Under the pieces are notes generated by a model. It saw nothing but the letters and a program-made list of their open reading frames with translations. It was not told the DNA's origin and made no database searches. A program made the position numbers and the translations under genes. Shown here piece after piece: positions 19,984 to 29,581 of a DNA stretch of 64,000 bases; positions within the stretch are counted from its first letter, which is position 1, and each line of letters opens with the position of its first letter. The stretch is taken from positions 2,356,001 through 2,420,000 of the forward strand of contig CM074128.1 of NCBI GenBank assembly GCA_037178625.1, in the 5' to 3' direction. The stretch comes from Skeletonema tropicum. Lineage: Eukaryota; Bacillariophyta; Thalassiosirophyceae; Thalassiosirales; Thalassiosiraceae.

Positions 19984-22900
19984 ATGCCAGCAAATCCGCC
20001 CCCAGTATCGTACTCCGACAAGGGCGGCTACAGAGATAACGTCGACGACGTCGAAGGCATCTCGCTTCCAGAGCCTTGAGACCTATATCCGATTTCGCAC
20101 CTACCGACGACTACGATGATCACTCCATCACATCTTCTGACGAAGATGACGATGACGATGATGACTTGTCGCTCTCGGATGAGGAGGGGCAACGTGATGC
20201 CACGGCTCTGCGTGCAAAGACGAGTCATATTTTGAATGAATTCGATGATTTTGTACAAGATGTGAATACTTCCTCAACAACATCGATGGAGATCAAGAAC
20301 ACTCTGACTGGGTCGGGAGGAGGAGGAGGAGGAGACACGGTCAAGAGTCGCATTACTGCTGGAGGAGGAGGGGGGGAAGCCGGCGGTCTCAGCAGAGATT
20401 GGAGTCGTGGTGATAGTAATTTGCATGATGTAAGTTTTGGTAATAGTGATGATGACTACAATGGCGGGTATGACAAATATGAAAAGAGGGGATTTTCCAA
20501 GTATGCGATTCCTCTATTTCATGATAAAAAGTTTAGGTTCATTGCCGCGGGAGTTGCAGTGGTGTTTGTGCTGATGCTGATTGTGGGAAGTATGAACAGC
20601 ATAGGAGGTGATCAAGAGGAAGTGGGAGAGTTGGATTTAGGTGAAGTTGTCATGGTGGAAGAAATACAAGAATTCACCACCATTTATATTGACACATCCA
20701 CATGTGTAGACATTCCTGATGTAAGCATCACAACTAATGGAAAAACCTTGCGAGAATTTCATTGCTCACGTAGGTCGTGTGGCTTTGCACAACGCCAGGT
20801 GCAGTCATGAATCTCCTCTGAAGAATACGAAGGGTGAGACGTTGTTGGTGAGGGATGTGTGTAGGCTGAGTTGTGGAGTATGTGGAGATGCATGGACGGA
20901 GGGAGGAAAACCTCAAGCTCAAACAGAAGGGAGTGGTATCGAAACACCAGCTGCTGTTACAGCAGAGCCCGAAGCATCAACAGAGCCTGAAACATCAACA
21001 GAGCCTGAAGCACTAAAACCTGAAGCTTCTCCGACCGTTTCTATCGACACATCTACATGTGAAGACCTCCCTAATGCAATCATCACAACCGATGGACACA
21101 CATGCGAGGATTTCATTGCTCACGTAGGTCGTGTGCCTTTACACAATGCTCGGTGCAGTCATGAGTCTCCTGTGAAGAATGAGAAGGGTGAAACGTTGTT
21201 GGTGAAGGACGTATGCAGACTAAGTTGCGGAGTATGTGGAGATGTGTGGACACACGCAGAGGAGGGAGGAGCAGTTACGCCTCAAGCTCAAACGGAAACG
21301 CTCGATTCCGAGATACAGCAGCCCGCAGCGAATGATTCTATTGGAGAAATGACAAATTGGATGACACCAGTGACTCTGAATGATGATTCGTCTTCTTCGT
21401 TAACTACCACAACTGAATGCAAAGATGATCTTACCAAGGCTGTTGCTATTGGAGGAAAGAACTGTGAAGCATATTTCTCGGACTCAAGTCTTGTGCATCT
21501 CAAAGAGCTTCGGTGCAGTCATCAGACAGATGTCAAAGATGATTCAGGCAATAACTTTTTGTTGGTGAAAGACATCTGTAAAAAGAGTTGTGGGTTATGT
21601 GAGACTCAGAGCGACCAGGGAGCGATGTCAACCACAGCAACTGAACAGATTACGGAAGAACCTACTGCTGCTGCTGCTGCTGCTGAGGCATCAACTCCGC
21701 TGGAATCTCCTCCAGCAGACGCCATGCCGTCCACTCAAACTCAATCGGAAGTAGGTGATACCGAATCACCAGCTGTTGCGAAAGAACCTTCTTCGTTAAC
21801 TACCACAACTGATTGCAAGGATGATCTTACCAAGGCTGTTGCTATTGGAGGAAAGAATTGTGAAGCATATTTCTCGGACTCAAGTCTTGTACATCTCAAA
21901 GAGCTTCGGTGCAGTCATCAGACAGATGTTAAAGATGATTCAGGCAATAACTTTCTGTTGGTGAAAGACATCTGTAAAAAGAGTTGTGGGTTATGTGAGA
22001 CTCAGAACGACCAGGGAGCGATGTCAACCACAGCAACTGAACAGATTACGGAAGAACCCTACTGCTGCTGCTGCTGCTGAGGCATCAACTCCGCTGGAAT
22101 CTCCTCCAGCAGACGCCATGCCGTCTACTCAAACTCAATCGGAAGTAGGTGATACCGAATCACCAGCTGTTGCGAAAGAACCTGAAGCACCTACAGAACC
22201 TGAAGCTTCTCCCACCGTTTCTATTGACACATCTTCATGTGTAGACAACCCCACTGCACTAATCACTACTGACGGACACACATGCGAGGATTTCATTGCT
22301 CACGTAGGTCGTGTGCCTTTACACAATGCTCGGTGCAGTCATGAATCTCCTCTGAAGAATGAGAAGGGCGAGACATTGTTGGTGAAGGATGTGTGTAGGC
22401 TGAGTTGTGGGGTGTGTGGAGATGTATGGACACACGCAGAGGAGGAAGGAGCAGTTACGCCTGAAGCTCAAACAGAAGTGAGTGGTATTGAATCATCTGT
22501 TGTTGTTGATTCTCTACCAGAAGATGCAACACAGTCTAGTGTTGGGGAAGGTCAAGCTCAATCCAACGCAATTCCTGCATCCGCTATTGAAGAGACAAAA
22601 CCGGTCGAATCAGTTTCCGTCCCTGCTTCTGTAACTGCTGAGACTGCACCTGTCGAGTCAGTCTCCTCGCCGTCGATTCAACAAAACCAAGAATCTAGTA
22701 GTACAGAATATGCGGCTACCGTGTTTACTCGCGAAGAAGGTTGGGCAGGATTTTCGTCTTCGGCAGCAATTGATTTCTGTCATAGAACGGGGCTTTCACT
22801 ATGTTCGTATGAGGATGTATGCCCCCAAGGCATGGGGAATGCTCCTGTCGGTCCGCCTGCCCACAATACTTGGGTTCCCATTTCTGATGGGAGTGACTGG

Positions 22901-23548
22901 GTTCAGATAGGTGCAGAAAACCCCTGTGAACAATGGTCATTCAATCACGAAGGTTCACCTCCTTGGGCCAATGCTGGAGAGGCCATTGAGGAGATAACAA
23001 GAACCTTATATTGCTGTGAAAGCCATGACCCTGTCCTAATATCCAGAAGACACAGACGAGACAAGCATCCAATCTATACCTGCGTCAACCAATGGCTTGC
23101 ACGATCAGCAAGCATATAATTTCGTCGGAAAACGTTTCGCACCAGTATGGTATGATCGGGCTTCAGGCTGGGAGGGAACGACTTACGAAGCTGCGGTACA
23201 GTTCTGTCTATCCCTCGAGCAAAATATGGTCCTTTGTCCTTGTAAGTGGTTTGAACTTTGCATGAATGTGGTACGAATTGTTTACATTACTAAACTCTTT
23301 TTTCTTTCAATTAAAAAGACGAAGCCTACTGCCCATTGGGTCCTCTCACTGAAGTTCCATTCGGTGGTCTCAGAGATGGTGACTCGGTGTCTTTGGCTCC
23401 TGCGATAAACAACAGACAGTGGTGGGTCGAGGTTGGTGGCGTTGATAATGTTTGTGAGCACGCTAACTTCGATAATAATTGGGGAGAAGACGGATCGAAT
23501 GAGGAGCAAACTAGGCACATCATGTGTTGCAAGATGAAGTCTGATTAA
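19984..23548 (+). CDS. Single-pass membrane protein with five ShKT-like repeats and two W/C-rich domains
   Basis: The first ATG at 19984 gives MPANPPPVSYSDKGG. After a frame change near 20070 comes an acidic cytosolic tail (SDEDDDDDDDLSLSDEE), a Gly-rich linker and a membrane segment (FIAAGVAVVFVLMLIVGSM), so a type II topology is likely. Outside follow five six-cysteine units of the ShKT pattern, for example CEDFIAHVGRVPLHNARCSH then VCRLSCGVC, separated by Glu/Pro/Thr linkers. At the C-terminus are two W/C-rich domains (GWAGFSSSAAIDFC and GWEGTTYEAAVQFC), the second split by a 77-bp intron (23242-23318) that restores LCPYEAYCPLG. Further one-base shifts lie near 20749-20752, 22057-22059 and 23036-23041. 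The W/C domain also forms the gene at 56667-60246. Role unknown; cell-surface binding is an inference. Confidence 0.7.
21395..22174 (+). repeat. In-frame tandem duplication, 396-bp period
   Basis: Two nearly identical units, each coding one ShKT-like domain plus linker (CKDDLTKAVAIGGKNCEAYF through VAKEP). They differ at few bases. The second unit has CCC where the first has CC (22057-22059), which breaks the frame there. This shows directly that at least one frameshift in this gene is a single-base run-length difference. Confidence 0.85.
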
Positions 23549-25428
23549 GTTGTATTTATTTTGTTGAAGTATGTTAAGTCAATGACTTATAATGAATGCA
23601 ATTGTTGCTGTATAAGATCGTGACTGAGACTTTTTACTGCTCACCTCTGCGAGCATATCCTTCAACACTTCTTCACTTATGCTGTCCATAATTGCAATAT
23701 ACGCACGAGCAGTTGCTAGCGGTCAAATATACTCGGTGCAGATAGCGGCAAAGTATACTTATTAGCACTGCTCAGTCGGATAGCTCACGTAGAGGCGCTC
23801 CACAGCCTCTAGCTGATCGACGGTGGGATCGCAGGCGTCGGTGGAGGATAGTGCATATATATAAAGTTTTTGGTTAGCTGGATCGTGAAGTGTGGCGTTT
23901 AGTAGAGTTAGTTATTTCTATAACAGCAGTTGCATGAACACTGCTCGAGGACTCTCAGTCCATTAGTTGGGAAAGGCGTGTAATTGTAATGCCTGCAGTC
24001 CAAGTTACACACAAACGCGCCCCTTCCAGCCGAGCTGCTGTTTGTAAAAAATAGTCCAACTATAAGCAGGTCACAATAAAATTAAGGCTTAAATCGTAGC
24101 CACGCATTCTCCACCGAACACTTATCATTCATGCTAAGACGCATTCCGCTAGAGTAGAGCTGCAAATGTGCCAAATGATACCCGATACGCAAGGAATTAT
24201 TGAGTACTACCTACATACTTGGTCATAGGATAGGCCCTCGACTGTTCAAACTCGAGACGAGGTGCTCATAGTCAACAGGCTCTGCTTGGTCCGAATAAGT
24301 GCATGGATGGACGGTGGCCAGCCGTGATGATGCAGTATGCAGTATGCCGTGTGAAGAGTGAGGTCAGAGTGTACTCGTTGAACTCCTCTTGAGTCACAAT
24401 GGAATTAGGACCTACGATGATGTCAAAATGGGCAGAAAGATGTGTTGTTAGAAAGATGTGTTGTTAGAAAGATGACACGAAACGAAGTAATCAAGGCATG
24501 TCAACGAGAATCTATCGCTATTGACATCAAATTCATTAGTGGGTATATATGGGCGGGGGACGTCACACAAGATGCTGACAGGGTTCGAATAACCAAGGTA
24601 CTCCGGCAGGCTACAGTCCCGGGGTCCTCTTCACCCTCCTAAAGGGATCACTAGATCGCCCGCACGAGTGCAACTCTCAGCTTTTCTCCCGATCAATCTC
24701 CACCTGTAAGGAAACTGTGTGCTCTGGAACCCCAAACTCAGAGTGCGGTCCGAAGACGTTTAACATGCCCAGGGCCAATTTATCAATCGCCGGCTTTCCT
24801 CGGCGATGGGCCAATTTATATAGCACCGGCTTCCACGGTGCTGAAGTTGTTGCTCGATCTCATCCTATGTTCTTTCTGTCCGATCATGAATCATGTAACT
24901 GTAACTCACCTGTAATAAGTATTAAGAGGCTGTGCAGCCGTCAGCGATGAAACCTGCTTCGCGAAGGCGGAAGTAAAGTTGTTGCTGTAGCGGCGGATAC
25001 TGTTGGAAGGAGGCGAGTTGGCCGACATGTTTTGCTTGCAAGTGATGTTGACAGTTTGCCAGTTGGAAAATTATGAGCTCATGAAGAAGCGGCGAGTGAT
25101 CTGAACAGCTTTTTCACTCTGCCATCACGAGAAAGCCATCCATGATTGAATGAGTGGCTGTGAGAGCTCGACATACTGCCGGACCGCGCCATGATTGATA
25201 AGTGTTCCGAGCTCGTTGGGAGCAGAAAAGTTGTTGGAGGTGATCCATCGCGCCATGGAATCGTACTACCGATTCCGACGCATGTACAAAGGAACTGAAC
25301 GGATACCGAAGAGAAAATTTCTATCGATTCCTATGTTGTCAAGTCGAAAATTTGATCTTGGGTCTCTCAAACTCTCAACTCTCTTCTTCGATCGAGAGCC
25401 ACCCTCAAAACCAAAACAAACAGCGACA
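23549..25428. other. Long non-coding stretch (about 1.9 kb)
   Basis: No frame here has a convincing start or similarity. It contains a 17-bp tandem duplication near 24436-24474 (AGAAAGATGTGTTGTT), AT microsatellites near 23856 and 24542, and a paired hairpin motif at 24772-24842. The last part must hold the GT90 promoter. The frame preceding the GT90 ATG is open from 25195 but has no support. Confidence 0.45.
24772..24842. other. Tandem pair of hairpins with covarying stems
   Basis: A 36-bp module occurs twice. Each has the lead GGGCCAATTTAT, then a 7-bp stem. Stem 1 is ATCGCCG/CGGCGAT (24786-24807) with loop GCTTTCCT. Stem 2 is AGCACCG/CGGTGCT (24822-24842) with loop GCTTCCA. The outer four base pairs differ between copies yet both pair perfectly, as expected if pairing is kept by selection. 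Function unknown. Confidence 0.5.
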
Positions 25429-26709
25429 ATGGTTTCCCACGAAGCAAAGAAGATACCACGATTCCTACCACTTTACTGCCTTCTCATTTTATGTTACATA
25501 TATAATAATGCTGTGACGGTCAAGATGCTCAGTGCCAGGGCGCATTGGGGACAGAGCAGCAGTCTGAAACGTCCGCTGCACTCAAAGAGGCAAAAAGAAT
25601 CAAAAGTAGACATAAAAGACGATGCAAAGGCATTAATTGGTAGATTCGTCTCCAAATTTGAAGAGATAATAACAAGTAAAGCCGATAACAATCAAACGGC
25701 CAAATTTGCTGCGATAGTGCTGATGCAAGGTAAGGTATACTGCAGAGCCAGTCAGAAGGAACATCTATCGAGAGGGCGTTACTTTGTCCAAATGCTACAA
25801 CGAGGGCTTCTCGACGAGCAAGCACAAGCTTCAGCTAGCTATCTGAAGTATGACTTGCCTATCCTGTTGAAGCACGATGACAGCAGCGGCTGCCACCCTG
25901 CTACAAGAACAGATGCGTATCGATTCCCGAGACTGACTTGGGCAGTCCCAGTGAACAACACCTCCAATGAATGGTGCAATGTGGTCGGCGTTCCATCTTA
26001 CAAAGCTTGGAAATCTCTTAAGCAAAGAAGGACATGGGAGACGGTGTTTAAGAGGAACGAAAAGTTGTACCCTTGGTCAAAGAAAGTAAAAAAGGCTGTA
26101 TGGAGAGGTTCTACAACATCAAATAAAGGAATGTACGGACAGTTAGAGCTTCTCGAAACCCCTCGTGGCATGTTGGTGAAGAATGGATGTCAACAATTCT
26201 CTGCTAGATGTTGGATTCACAAAGTTGTAGGAAAATACGAGAATACACCAATAGATCCCAATCTGCTAAAAGATCCTATACCACTGGAAAAAATGATGAA
26301 CAACAAAGCAATCATTGATATTGATGGGAACAACTGGAGCGCAAGGTTCCACACTCTCCTTTGCTACAACTCTGTCATCATCAAGATTGCACCCGATTTC
26401 GTTGAAGCAAGCTTCAAAGGGTTGATACCTGGTGTGCATTATCTTCCATCAACGATTGATAATATCACTCAAGTTGCTGAGTTTGTGATGGATAGGGACA
26501 ATGATGCCAAGATGCAACAAATAGTCGCAAATGCCAACACTTGGTGCAAGGAGAATATGATCAAAAGAAAGATGGCCAGATCTGCAATCGATGCAATAGA
26601 GGAGTATCGTGTTATGCTTAATGGTTATGACAAGCACTGGCAAGAGGATTGGCACAATAGGAAGGTGTATGATGGAATCGATGATCTAGTAGAATGTAAT
26701 ATTATTTAA
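25429..26709 (+). CDS. GT90 (CAP10/POGLUT-like) glycosyltransferase, membrane-anchored
   Basis: 426 residues from the ATG at 25429 (MVSHEAKKIPRFLPLYCLLILCYIYNN), giving a short cytosolic basic end and one signal-anchor segment, the usual Golgi/ER type II layout. Family signatures of Glyco_transf_90 are clear: KKAVWRGSTTS, IIDIDGNNWSARFHTLLCYNSVIIKI, and the downstream LIPGVHYLP and EFVMDRDNDAKMQQIVANA. GT90 enzymes transfer xylose or glucose to proteins or polysaccharides in the secretory pathway; the donor and acceptor here are not deducible. No introns. The frame is open upstream to 25195 with another ATG at 25255, but the signal anchor directly after 25429 favours this start. Converges on the M50 protease gene with 14 bp between. 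Confidence 0.8.
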   Translation: MVSHEAKKIPRFLPLYCLLILCYIYNNAVTVKMLSARAHWGQSSSLKRPLHSKRQKESKVDIKDDAKALIGRFVSKFEEIITSKADNNQTAKFAAIVLMQGKVYCRASQKEHLSRGRYFVQMLQRGLLDEQAQASASYLKYDLPILLKHDDSSGCHPATRTDAYRFPRLTWAVPVNNTSNEWCNVVGVPSYKAWKSLKQRRTWETVFKRNEKLYPWSKKVKKAVWRGSTTSNKGMYGQLELLETPRGMLVKNGCQQFSARCWIHKVVGKYENTPIDPNLLKDPIPLEKMMNNKAIIDIDGNNWSARFHTLLCYNSVIIKIAPDFVEASFKGLIPGVHYLPSTIDNITQVAEFVMDRDNDAKMQQIVANANTWCKENMIKRKMARSAIDAIEEYRVMLNGYDKHWQEDWHNRKVYDGIDDLVECNII

Positions 26710-26723
26710 GGTATCTGTAACAA

Positions 26724-27885
26724 TTAGTCGTACCGTCTCGAGTATGATGTAGCATCGGAAGCTAGTAGTTTCTGTTGCAGCTGTTGTGGAGTCATCATGT
26801 ACTCACGATTCCACGCCATCGCTGCAAACAACGCTCCTACCAATCCAAAGTAACCACCCGTGATTGCTACTCGCTGAGCAGTTGTAATACGATAGTAGTT
26901 GGGAGGTGCGTGCCCTAAAGGGTCATAGAATCTCATGAAAGTTTCGTAACCTCCACCAAGAAGAATCAGATAAAAGATTGGGTTCGAAATCATCCCACTG
27001 TAGGCAGCTGTTCCACCGATTCCTAGCCCAACAAGGCCAGCATATGGAGATATTGCTCCACATATTCTTCCTGATATATCACCGGCAAAACAATGGCTGA
27101 GAGAAGCTTGCGTTAGGACCCGTAGAGAAATCATGATGATAAAATACAAGCTGCACCTGATAAGAAATATACTCACCTCCGTCCATCATGCCCAAAGGAA
27201 TTAGATTGAACAAATTAATCATAAACCCAAAATCTGCAAGGGCAAACAATAAAGGACTGTCCATAGCATGGGCCGCTCCTGCAAACCCAAGCGCACCCAC
27301 ACTTCCCAAAACTGGGCCACCAAAGGCCACCAGAGCTTCCTCGTAGGCATCCTTCGGTCTCTGTTTCATTGCAACTGCTGCTCCCATGAAAGGTACAAAC
27401 ACCATAGGGCTGAAAGGTATGCCCAACTTCTTCATAACTAAAGCATGCCCCGACTCATGAATCAGAATCAGTGAAGTCATGCCCAGAGCGTAAGGAAATC
27501 CATAAAATGCAGTATATGCACCAACCGTGACCAACATGGACCCAAGTGATGCGAATTTGGTGAGTTTCAGTGCACCAAGAATATATTTGCCCTTTCCCAT
27601 TAACATCAACCCGCCCGCTCCTAACATACCAACCGCAGAAGTTATCCGATTGCGAGGTGCATTTGGAGGACGTTGTTGCGAAGAAGAATAGATCCGAATC
27701 GCTGCAAAATGAGTTGATCCAAGTTGATGGTGATAGTGTGTTCCGATAGGATATGATGTTGTGGACATCACAGGACGATTTTGTACACAAGATAGCGTTC
27801 TTGATCGAATTGAATGCAGCTTCGTATGAAAGCTTCTTGGACCAAGTAACTTTGGCACCGTAGCGGCATGTCTTGCTAGCATCAT
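26724..27885 (-). CDS. M50-family membrane metalloprotease (site-2-protease-like)
   Basis: Starts ATG at 27885; the N-terminus is rich in Arg, Ser and His (MMLARHAATVPKLLG...RSFHTKLHSIRSR), typical of an organelle, probably mitochondrial, presequence (inference). Several membrane segments follow. The zinc motif HESGH (ILIHESGHALVMKKLG) lies near residue 145, and the second motif LIPLGMMDGG about 85 residues later; both are the catalytic signatures of M50 proteases. An 80-bp intron (27097-27176) interrupts right after MMDGG; splicing leaves the frame one base off, which one missing G would repair to give GGHCFAGDISGRICG. The second exon adds three membrane segments. Total about 360 residues. 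Substrate unknown. Confidence 0.75.
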
Positions 27886-28295
27886 GATGGCGATACTCTA
27901 CGCTGTTTGGCTCTACCGCAGCTACGATTTGAAGAAGTTGGAGTAGTTGGCTTCACAGTTTTATGTTCACAGCACGTTTTGATATGGAGTTCTGACAGAA
28001 AAAGAAGAAAAAGGATGAAGAGCGAGAAGGAGAGATGAGAAGATGATCCTTGGCGCACATGATTCTTTTGTGTGCCCTGCACTAGATACTTATGCTGACC
28101 GTGGTCGATTCTCCTCTGGCGTTTGGTACAATCAAGGACACAATGATGAAAATGATCTACACAGCAAGAATACATGTATTAAAAAGCTTCCAACCTAAAG
28201 TAAGAAACGTCTTTTGCTTTTCTAAATCCGAAATGTTCTGTATGTCGGCATATCCTTTCCAGTACGTAAGATGAAGTTTATTTCCTATCACAAAT
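27886..28295. other. Intergenic region between the M50 protease and RidA genes
   Basis: About 410 bp holding the M50 promoter and the 3' region of ridA. Open frames here lack ATG starts or similarity. Nothing else seen. Confidence 0.3.
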
Positions 28296-28727
28296 CTACT
28301 CTGTTGCAGCTGTCACTTGCACTTCAATAAGCAATTGCTCACGAGCCATGTTCGCTTCAACGGTTGCCCTAACCGGCTTGTTATCTGGATCGACCCAGCC
28401 ATTCCAAACGTCGTTCATGTCCTTGAAATCGCGAGAGATGTCCTTCAGCCAAATAGACGCTGTAAGCAGCTTGGACTTGTCAGTGTTTGCCTGAGCTAGC
28501 AAATCATCTACTTTCTCCAAAACGTTTGCAGTTTGTTGCTTGATATCGGAAGTTGTGCCATCAGTTTGGCCGCTGATGTATACGATGTTATTGTGAATGA
28601 CTATCTTTGACATTCGAGGGTCTGTTGTACCAATACGTGTCGTTGTCATGGTTCGAGATCTTATCAATGGATGAAGAGGGGGTATTTGCGTCCTAGCAAT
28701 TCTTGTGATCAGTTTGTTTGCAAGCAT
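28296..28727 (-). CDS. ridA: RidA/YjgF family reactive imine deaminase, probably mitochondrial
   Basis: 143 residues from ATG at 28727. The first 26 residues (MLANKLITRIARTQIPPLHPLIRSRT) are Arg-rich without acidic residues, as in mitochondrial presequences; a second Met follows at the expected mature start. The rest is a complete RidA domain: VYISGQTDG, a central helix (VLEKVDDLLAQANTDKSKLL) and the signature PVRATVEANMA with the substrate-binding Arg. RidA hydrolyses reactive 2-aminoacrylate-type enamines/imines made by PLP enzymes. The family forms homotrimers. Divergent from the PDZ gene across about 250 bp. Confidence 0.85.
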   Translation of the reverse strand: MLANKLITRIARTQIPPLHPLIRSRTMTTTRIGTTDPRMSKIVIHNNIVYISGQTDGTTSDIKQQTANVLEKVDDLLAQANTDKSKLLTASIWLKDISRDFKDMNDVWNGWVDPDNKPVRATVEANMAREQLLIEVQVTAATE

Positions 28728-28978
28728 TATGATTGGAAGGTATTGATAGTAGTGCAGAGGAGTTCGGTTTGCGTCGAGATGAGGAGAGGGGAAATTTCTT
28801 TTGGCACTCTGCTACGTAGCGTGTCGAAGATAGGAATTAGTATCAAAATTTCCATCAACTCAAAATGCATGACGTCCTCTCTGCGATGGTGCCACTTTCG
28901 TTGTGGTCGACATGGCTCCCGTTGTCCTGCCTCATAATCCGTTCTTCGCCTAACTTCAGTACCCCTGATTACCCACCT

Positions 28979-29362
28979 ATGTTGATGAAGGCCTTCTTCA
29001 TAGTTCTGGCAGCAACACTGGCAATATCAGATGCATTCATTGTGAAGTCTGCCACAACTCGTCACCCCATTGCCTTGCTTGTTTCCAGTGGATTCTCCTT
29101 CTCCGACGGACAACAGGTACTAGTGTCAGCACAACGACCATTAGGAATTGTACTCGAACAAGATGAAACACCAGGAGACATTGTGGTTACAAGTTTAGAC
29201 CCAAGTGGGTCGGGCGCAGACGCGGGAGTAAAAGAAGGTGATATTTTGTTGGCAGTACAGAACGCTAGTGTTCAAAATGCAAGTTTGGATGAAGTGTTGG
29301 CATTCATAGGAAACGCGCCGAGGGTGGTGAACTTGAGGTTTTTGAGAAGAGATAGTGATTGA
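28979..29362 (+). CDS. Small PDZ-domain protein with plastid-type presequence
   Basis: 127 residues from ATG at 28979 (MLMKAFFIVLAATLAISDAF). The hydrophobic start ends in SDAF, the signal-peptide/transit-peptide junction with Phe typical of diatom plastid preproteins; a Ser/Thr/Arg-rich stretch follows. The body is a single PDZ fold: RPLGIVLEQDETPGDIVVTSLDPSGSGADAGVKEGDILLAVQN. No protease domain, so it is likely an adaptor. An upstream ATG at 28865 would extend the frame by 38 residues but would bury the signal peptide, so I prefer 28979. Confidence 0.65.
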   Translation: MLMKAFFIVLAATLAISDAFIVKSATTRHPIALLVSSGFSFSDGQQVLVSAQRPLGIVLEQDETPGDIVVTSLDPSGSGADAGVKEGDILLAVQNASVQNASLDEVLAFIGNAPRVVNLRFLRRDSD

Positions 29363-29581
29363 AAATTAAGGTCGGACAATTGAGGGTCGAGTGGGTACTG
29401 AAAGTGAATCGGTCTATCTCAGAAGACCATGACGTAAGTAGCAGCGAGTTGGGAGTGAACGATTGTATTAGTTGTGTGGGTCGAACAGAACTAAAGGATG
29501 AGATTCTTCAATAATTCGATTGCAAAGTTATGCCTTTATGCTGAGTAGCTAGGGAAGTATCTATGCAGAGCAGCCAGGGAG

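Noticed and set aside
24560..24610. tRNA-like GGTTCGAAT box
   Set aside because: The T-loop-like phrase stands alone; no matching D-arm, anticodon stem or acceptor pairing could be built around it.
25195..25428. N-terminal extension of the GT90 gene
   Set aside because: No ATG at the frame start; the ATG at 25255 would place about 58 charged residues before a typical signal anchor, while 25429 gives the usual type II layout.
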